DNA of 64,000 nt from RHLJ01 sp048058975. GTDB lineage: Bacteria; Bacteroidota; Rhodothermia; Balneolales; Balneolaceae. The stretch lies in assembly GCA_048058975.1 (NCBI GenBank), contig JBLLNP010000017.1:36956-100955 (forward strand). The letters are read 5' to 3'. Shown piece after piece: positions 61,179 through 64,000 of the stretch. The notes under the pieces are model-generated. The model searched no databases, was not told where the DNA came from, and saw only the letters and a program-made list of their open reading frames with translations. Made by a program: the position numbers and the translations under genes. Numbering within the stretch: the first letter of the stretch is position 1; each line of letters begins with the position of its first letter.

Positions 61179-62588
61179 ATGAGAAATACCTACAAAGAAC
61201 TTATTGAGCAAACATACTACTTCCCACAAAATGGATTTGAACTTATTAACGGGTATTTATCCTTTAATGGAGTAGATTTAAAACACCTTATTAACAAACA
61301 CGGAACCCCTTTCCGGCTTACTTACCTCCCAAAAATAAGAGAACAGATTCGCGAAGCACGGGGATATTTTGATAACGCGATAAAAGAGTTTGATTATAAA
61401 GGGAAGTACGAATTTTGTTACTGTACAAAATGCTGCCATTTCAGCCATGTAATCAGAACCGCCCTCAAAGAAAATGTATCATTGGAGACTTCATCTTCCT
61501 TCGATATTGATTTGATTGACCGGCTGTACGAAAATGAACGAATCAATAAAGATAAAATCATTGTTCATAATGGCTACAAAACAGAAAATTATATCAAAAA
61601 AATCGGGAAGCTTTTAAAAGCAGGATTCAAAAATTCTATTACGGTATTAGACAGTCCTAAAGAACTGGCTAAACTCGAAGCTCTTGATGTGGATGAGCCC
61701 ATCAAAATCGGGCTTAGAATCTCGATTGAGGAAGATCCTGGTGCCGCCTATTATACTTCTCGTTTGGGGATTAATAAACGTGAAATTCTTGAACTGGTAA
61801 GAAATAAAATTATTGGGAATCCCCGCTTTGAGCTGGTTATGGTTCACTTTTTTGTGGATTCAGGGATTAATGACACTTTATACTACTGGGGTGAATTCCA
61901 AAAGGCACTTTCTCTCTATACCCAAATCAAAAAGCTTGTCCCTTCTCTGAGAGCATTAAACATTGGTGGAGGCTTCCCTATTCAGAATACCCTCAGCTTT
62001 GAATATGACTACCAATACATAGTGAATGAGATTGTTCGAAACGTAAAGGAAACCTGTAATGATGCCGGTATAGAAGAACCCGATTTATATACCGAATTTG
62101 GTAAATATACTGTTGGAGAAAGCGGTGCAGTAATTTTTGAAGTACTTGAGCAAAAGCAACAAAACGATGCCGAGCTTTGGTATATCGTTGATAACAGCCT
62201 GATGAATACCATCCCGGATGCCTGGTCGATCAACGAAAAATTTATTCTTCTTCCTTTGAACAAATGGGATAAGATGTACAAACGCGTAAATATCGGAGGA
62301 ATAAGCTGTGATCACTCCGATTATTACAATTCAGAACAACTAAACCAGCAGATTCTTTTGCCGGGTTACTCTGATTCAGATACCGAACCTCTTTATATTG
62401 GTTTTTTCCATACAGGAGCATATCAGGATGCGATAAGTGGATATGGAGGAATTAAACATTGCCTGATCCCTTCACCAAAGCAAGTGGTTGTTGACCTTGA
62501 CGATGACGGGAACATTGTTGATCATGTTTACAGGGAAGAACAGAACGTAGAAAATATGCTAACCATACTCGGATACGATGACAACTAA
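61179..62588 (+). CDS. Arginine-decarboxylase-like PLP enzyme (fold III)
   Basis: 469-aa alanine-racemase-fold decarboxylase. PLP lysine Lys84 (CYCTKCCHF), glycine loop GGGFPIQ (263-269), EFGKYTVGESG phosphate region, and catalytic Cys377 in GGISCDHSDYY. It lacks the large insertion of enterobacterial SpeA, as do short arginine decarboxylases. Overlap by 11 bases with a deoxyhypusine-synthase-like gene places it in polyamine synthesis. Carboxynorspermidine decarboxylase or diaminopimelate activity is less likely by length. A TAAATTTG box lies at 61139-61146. Confidence 0.83.
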   Translation: MRNTYKELIEQTYYFPQNGFELINGYLSFNGVDLKHLINKHGTPFRLTYLPKIREQIREARGYFDNAIKEFDYKGKYEFCYCTKCCHFSHVIRTALKENVSLETSSSFDIDLIDRLYENERINKDKIIVHNGYKTENYIKKIGKLLKAGFKNSITVLDSPKELAKLEALDVDEPIKIGLRISIEEDPGAAYYTSRLGINKREILELVRNKIIGNPRFELVMVHFFVDSGINDTLYYWGEFQKALSLYTQIKKLVPSLRALNIGGGFPIQNTLSFEYDYQYIVNEIVRNVKETCNDAGIEEPDLYTEFGKYTVGESGAVIFEVLEQKQQNDAELWYIVDNSLMNTIPDAWSINEKFILLPLNKWDKMYKRVNIGGISCDHSDYYNSEQLNQQILLPGYSDSDTEPLYIGFFHTGAYQDAISGYGGIKHCLIPSPKQVVVDLDDDGNIVDHVYREEQNVENMLTILGYDDN

Positions 62589-63546
62589 AGGACCAGTTTC
62601 AAACTTTATTCTACATCACTATCGTCATTTTAACGCAGCCTCATTAGTTGATGCTGCAAAGGCTTACGAAGATCAGCTGAATTCTGGTGCTAAGATGATG
62701 GTTACTCTGGCTGGAGCTATGAGCACCGCCGAATTAGGTATCTCATTAGCGGAAATGATCCGTCAGGATAAAGTGCATATCATCACATGTACAGGCGCTA
62801 ATCTTGAGGAAGATGTGTTCAATCTAGTGGCTCATAATCACTATAAACGCATCCCTAATTATAGGGACTTAAGCCCTCAGGATGAGCAGGAGTTGCTCGA
62901 TAATCATTTTAATCGTGTCACAGATACCTGCATCCCCGAAATGGAAGCCATGCGTGCTATAGAAGAGCATTTGGTAAAGCGTTGGGTTGATGCAAGTGAA
63001 AACAGTAAGCGTTTTTTCCCGATGAGTTTCTATGATATTCTTCTCTCAGGTGATTTAGAAGGTGAATATCAGATTGATCCAAAAAATTCCTGGTTGCTGG
63101 CAGCCGCTCAAAAGAACATTCCGATTATTGTACCAGGCTGGGAAGATTCCACCTGTGGTAATTTCTTCGCTTCGCACTGTATTGAGGGCAGAACTGTTCC
63201 AAATGCTATGAAATCGGGTATTGAGTACATGATATTTTTAGCAGATTGGTACCAGAAAAATTCTGAGAATGGGATCGGTTTTTTCCAGATTGGTGGCGGT
63301 ATTGCCGGAGACTTCCCTATTTGCGTGGTACCTATGCTGGATCAGGATTTGGGGATCGACGCTCCACTTTGGAGTTATTTCTGCCAGATCAGTGATTCTA
63401 CTACCAGTTTTGGATCGTACTCTGGTGCGGTTCCTAACGAGAAAATTACCTGGGGAAAACTGGGGATAGACACACCAAAATTTATTATTGAATCGGACGC
63501 CACTATTGTTGCTCCGCTCATTTTTGCGTACCTATTGGGGTGGTAA
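62578..63546 (+). CDS. Deoxyhypusine-synthase-like protein
   Basis: 322-aa member of the DHS family. In eukaryotes DHS transfers a 4-aminobutyl group to eIF5A, which bacteria do not have, so bacterial members are thought to act in polyamine metabolism (for example as homospermidine-type synthases). The active-site lysine is visible: Lys294 in TWGKLGIDTPKF. Other marks: MVTLAGAMSTAELG, ITCTGANLEEDVF, GGGIAGDFPI. Overlap with the decarboxylase gene suggests a shared pathway. Confidence 0.85.
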   Translation: MTTKGPVSNFILHHYRHFNAASLVDAAKAYEDQLNSGAKMMVTLAGAMSTAELGISLAEMIRQDKVHIITCTGANLEEDVFNLVAHNHYKRIPNYRDLSPQDEQELLDNHFNRVTDTCIPEMEAMRAIEEHLVKRWVDASENSKRFFPMSFYDILLSGDLEGEYQIDPKNSWLLAAAQKNIPIIVPGWEDSTCGNFFASHCIEGRTVPNAMKSGIEYMIFLADWYQKNSENGIGFFQIGGGIAGDFPICVVPMLDQDLGIDAPLWSYFCQISDSTTSFGSYSGAVPNEKITWGKLGIDTPKFIIESDATIVAPLIFAYLLGW

Positions 63547-63622
63547 GTTTTCAATATTCAATTAAGAATGATTCAATTAACAGAAAGAGAATTATATCCT
63601 ACATGTAATCCCAAAGATTGTC

Positions 63623-63729
63623 GTCATCCTGAACTTGTTTCAGGATCTGTAGTGGAAACAACTTCGATAGTGAAACTCTTTGTATCAACGAATCATTCTT
63701 CACAGATCCCGGATCAAGTCCGGGATGAC
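63623..63729. repeat. Palindromic intergenic repeat, copy 2
   Basis: Arms GTCATCCTGAACTTGTTTCA (from 63623, continuing GGATCTGT) and its imperfect inverse ending GTCCGGGATGAC (63729). Each arm is itself a hairpin. Related to the element at 52893-52987. The right end contains the ATG (63725) used here as the start of the next gene. No other feature is seen in 63547-63622. Confidence 0.75.
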
Positions 63730-64000
63730 AACTTTAAATAATATTGATGTAGAGTCTGTGATCGAAACCAAAGAAAAACTTCCGAAAACTAAAGCGCTTG
63801 ATATCTATAAGGCGTTGCTTCTCCCCCGGCGAATTGAAGAACGTATGCTTAATCTTCTACGCCAGAATAAAATCAGTAAATGGTTTTCTGGAATAGGGCA
63901 AGAAGCTATTGCCGTTGGGGTTACGCTATCCAGCAAAAAAGAGGATTACATCCTTCCCATGCACCGAAACCTTGGAGTATTCACGACCCGGGAGGTTCCC
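63725..64000 (+). CDS. 2-oxo-acid dehydrogenase E1 component, N-terminal part (cut by window end)
   Basis: 92 codons, open to the window edge. ALDIYKALLLPRRIEERMLN, LLRQNKISKWFSGIGQEAIA and VGVTLSSKKEDYILPMHRNL are the start of the thiamine-diphosphate E1-alpha domain of 2-oxoisovalerate/pyruvate dehydrogenase (or an E1 alpha-beta fusion). The first 20 or so residues are variable. The only ATG that fits (63725) belongs to the right end of the palindromic repeat. A GTG (63758) is the next in-frame alternative. Confidence 0.85.
   Translation, partial: MTTLNNIDVESVIETKEKLPKTKALDIYKALLLPRRIEERMLNLLRQNKISKWFSGIGQEAIAVGVTLSSKKEDYILPMHRNLGVFTTREVP

Noticed and set aside
1..64000. CRISPR array, insertion sequence or prophage
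   Set aside because: No spaced direct repeats of 25-40 bases, transposase, integrase or phage structural gene was found.

Overview
The window looks like one chromosomal stretch of a Bacteroidota-related (FCB-group) bacterium, most likely a marine or saline Balneola/Gracilimonas-type organism. The signs are moderate-to-low GC, promoter -7 boxes of the form TAnnTTTG, weak Shine-Dalgarno use, many lipoproteins and outer-membrane proteins of FCB type, an IcmF-type mutase, and MetH split into two polypeptides. The lineage is an inference; no 16S gene is present. No CRISPR array, insertion sequence or prophage was seen. Apart from one possible cassette insertion and one interrupted gene, this is ordinary core and lineage-level chromosome.

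Layout. 78-9614 (+) is a translation, cell-division and envelope block: thrS, infC (non-AUG start), rpmI, rplT, pheS, pheT, a ZapB-like coiled coil, zapA, a YmdB phosphoesterase, lolD and a TPR membrane protein. 9653-16451 holds a ROK sugar kinase, a membrane LytTR regulator, small secreted and TfoX-like proteins, a glycosyltransferase, a membrane protein with 30-residue tandem repeats, and a sarcosine-oxidase-like flavoenzyme. 16648-20280 is an AraC-regulated stress or detoxification cluster: an interrupted SgcJ/EcaC-like gene, an outer-membrane protein, DoxX, an azoreductase and an SMR pump. 20494-25510 holds a beta-helix lipoprotein, a class V aminotransferase and formate-THF ligase.

25735-27226 is AT-rich and is bounded by GTTAGGTGC and its inverse GCACCTAAC. 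It carries an AAA_13-type (PrrC/RloC-like) ATPase with a candidate Arg-Glu-His nuclease triad, and is the best candidate for a mobile defence-type unit. 27283-32914 holds fused isobutyryl-CoA mutase (icmF), divergent from a Crp/Fnr regulator that heads a rhodanese, membrane protein, thioredoxin and OsmC redox run. 32918-37513 is envelope: MscS, an Ig-like lipoprotein, a COG3014 lipoprotein and LpoB. 37582-40699 is NAD salvage (pncB, pncA) plus an FAD oxidoreductase.

40753-49772 (-) has an outer-membrane protein and its lipoprotein partner, tRNA-Ser(GGA), a TonB-like protein, plsC, murQ, biotin carboxylase and phytoene synthase. 49947-51920 (+) holds a LacI regulator and purC. 51925-56891 (-) is a methionine/one-carbon operon, metH1-metH2-metF, led by a textbook promoter and a SAM-I riboswitch. 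It is followed by a TPR hybrid histidine kinase, a TamA/BamA-like protein, an arginine-decarboxylase-like plus deoxyhypusine-synthase-like polyamine pair, and the start of a fused 2-oxo-acid dehydrogenase E1. Two palindromic intergenic elements of one family lie at 52893-52987 and 63623-63729; the second supplies the apparent start codon of the E1 gene.
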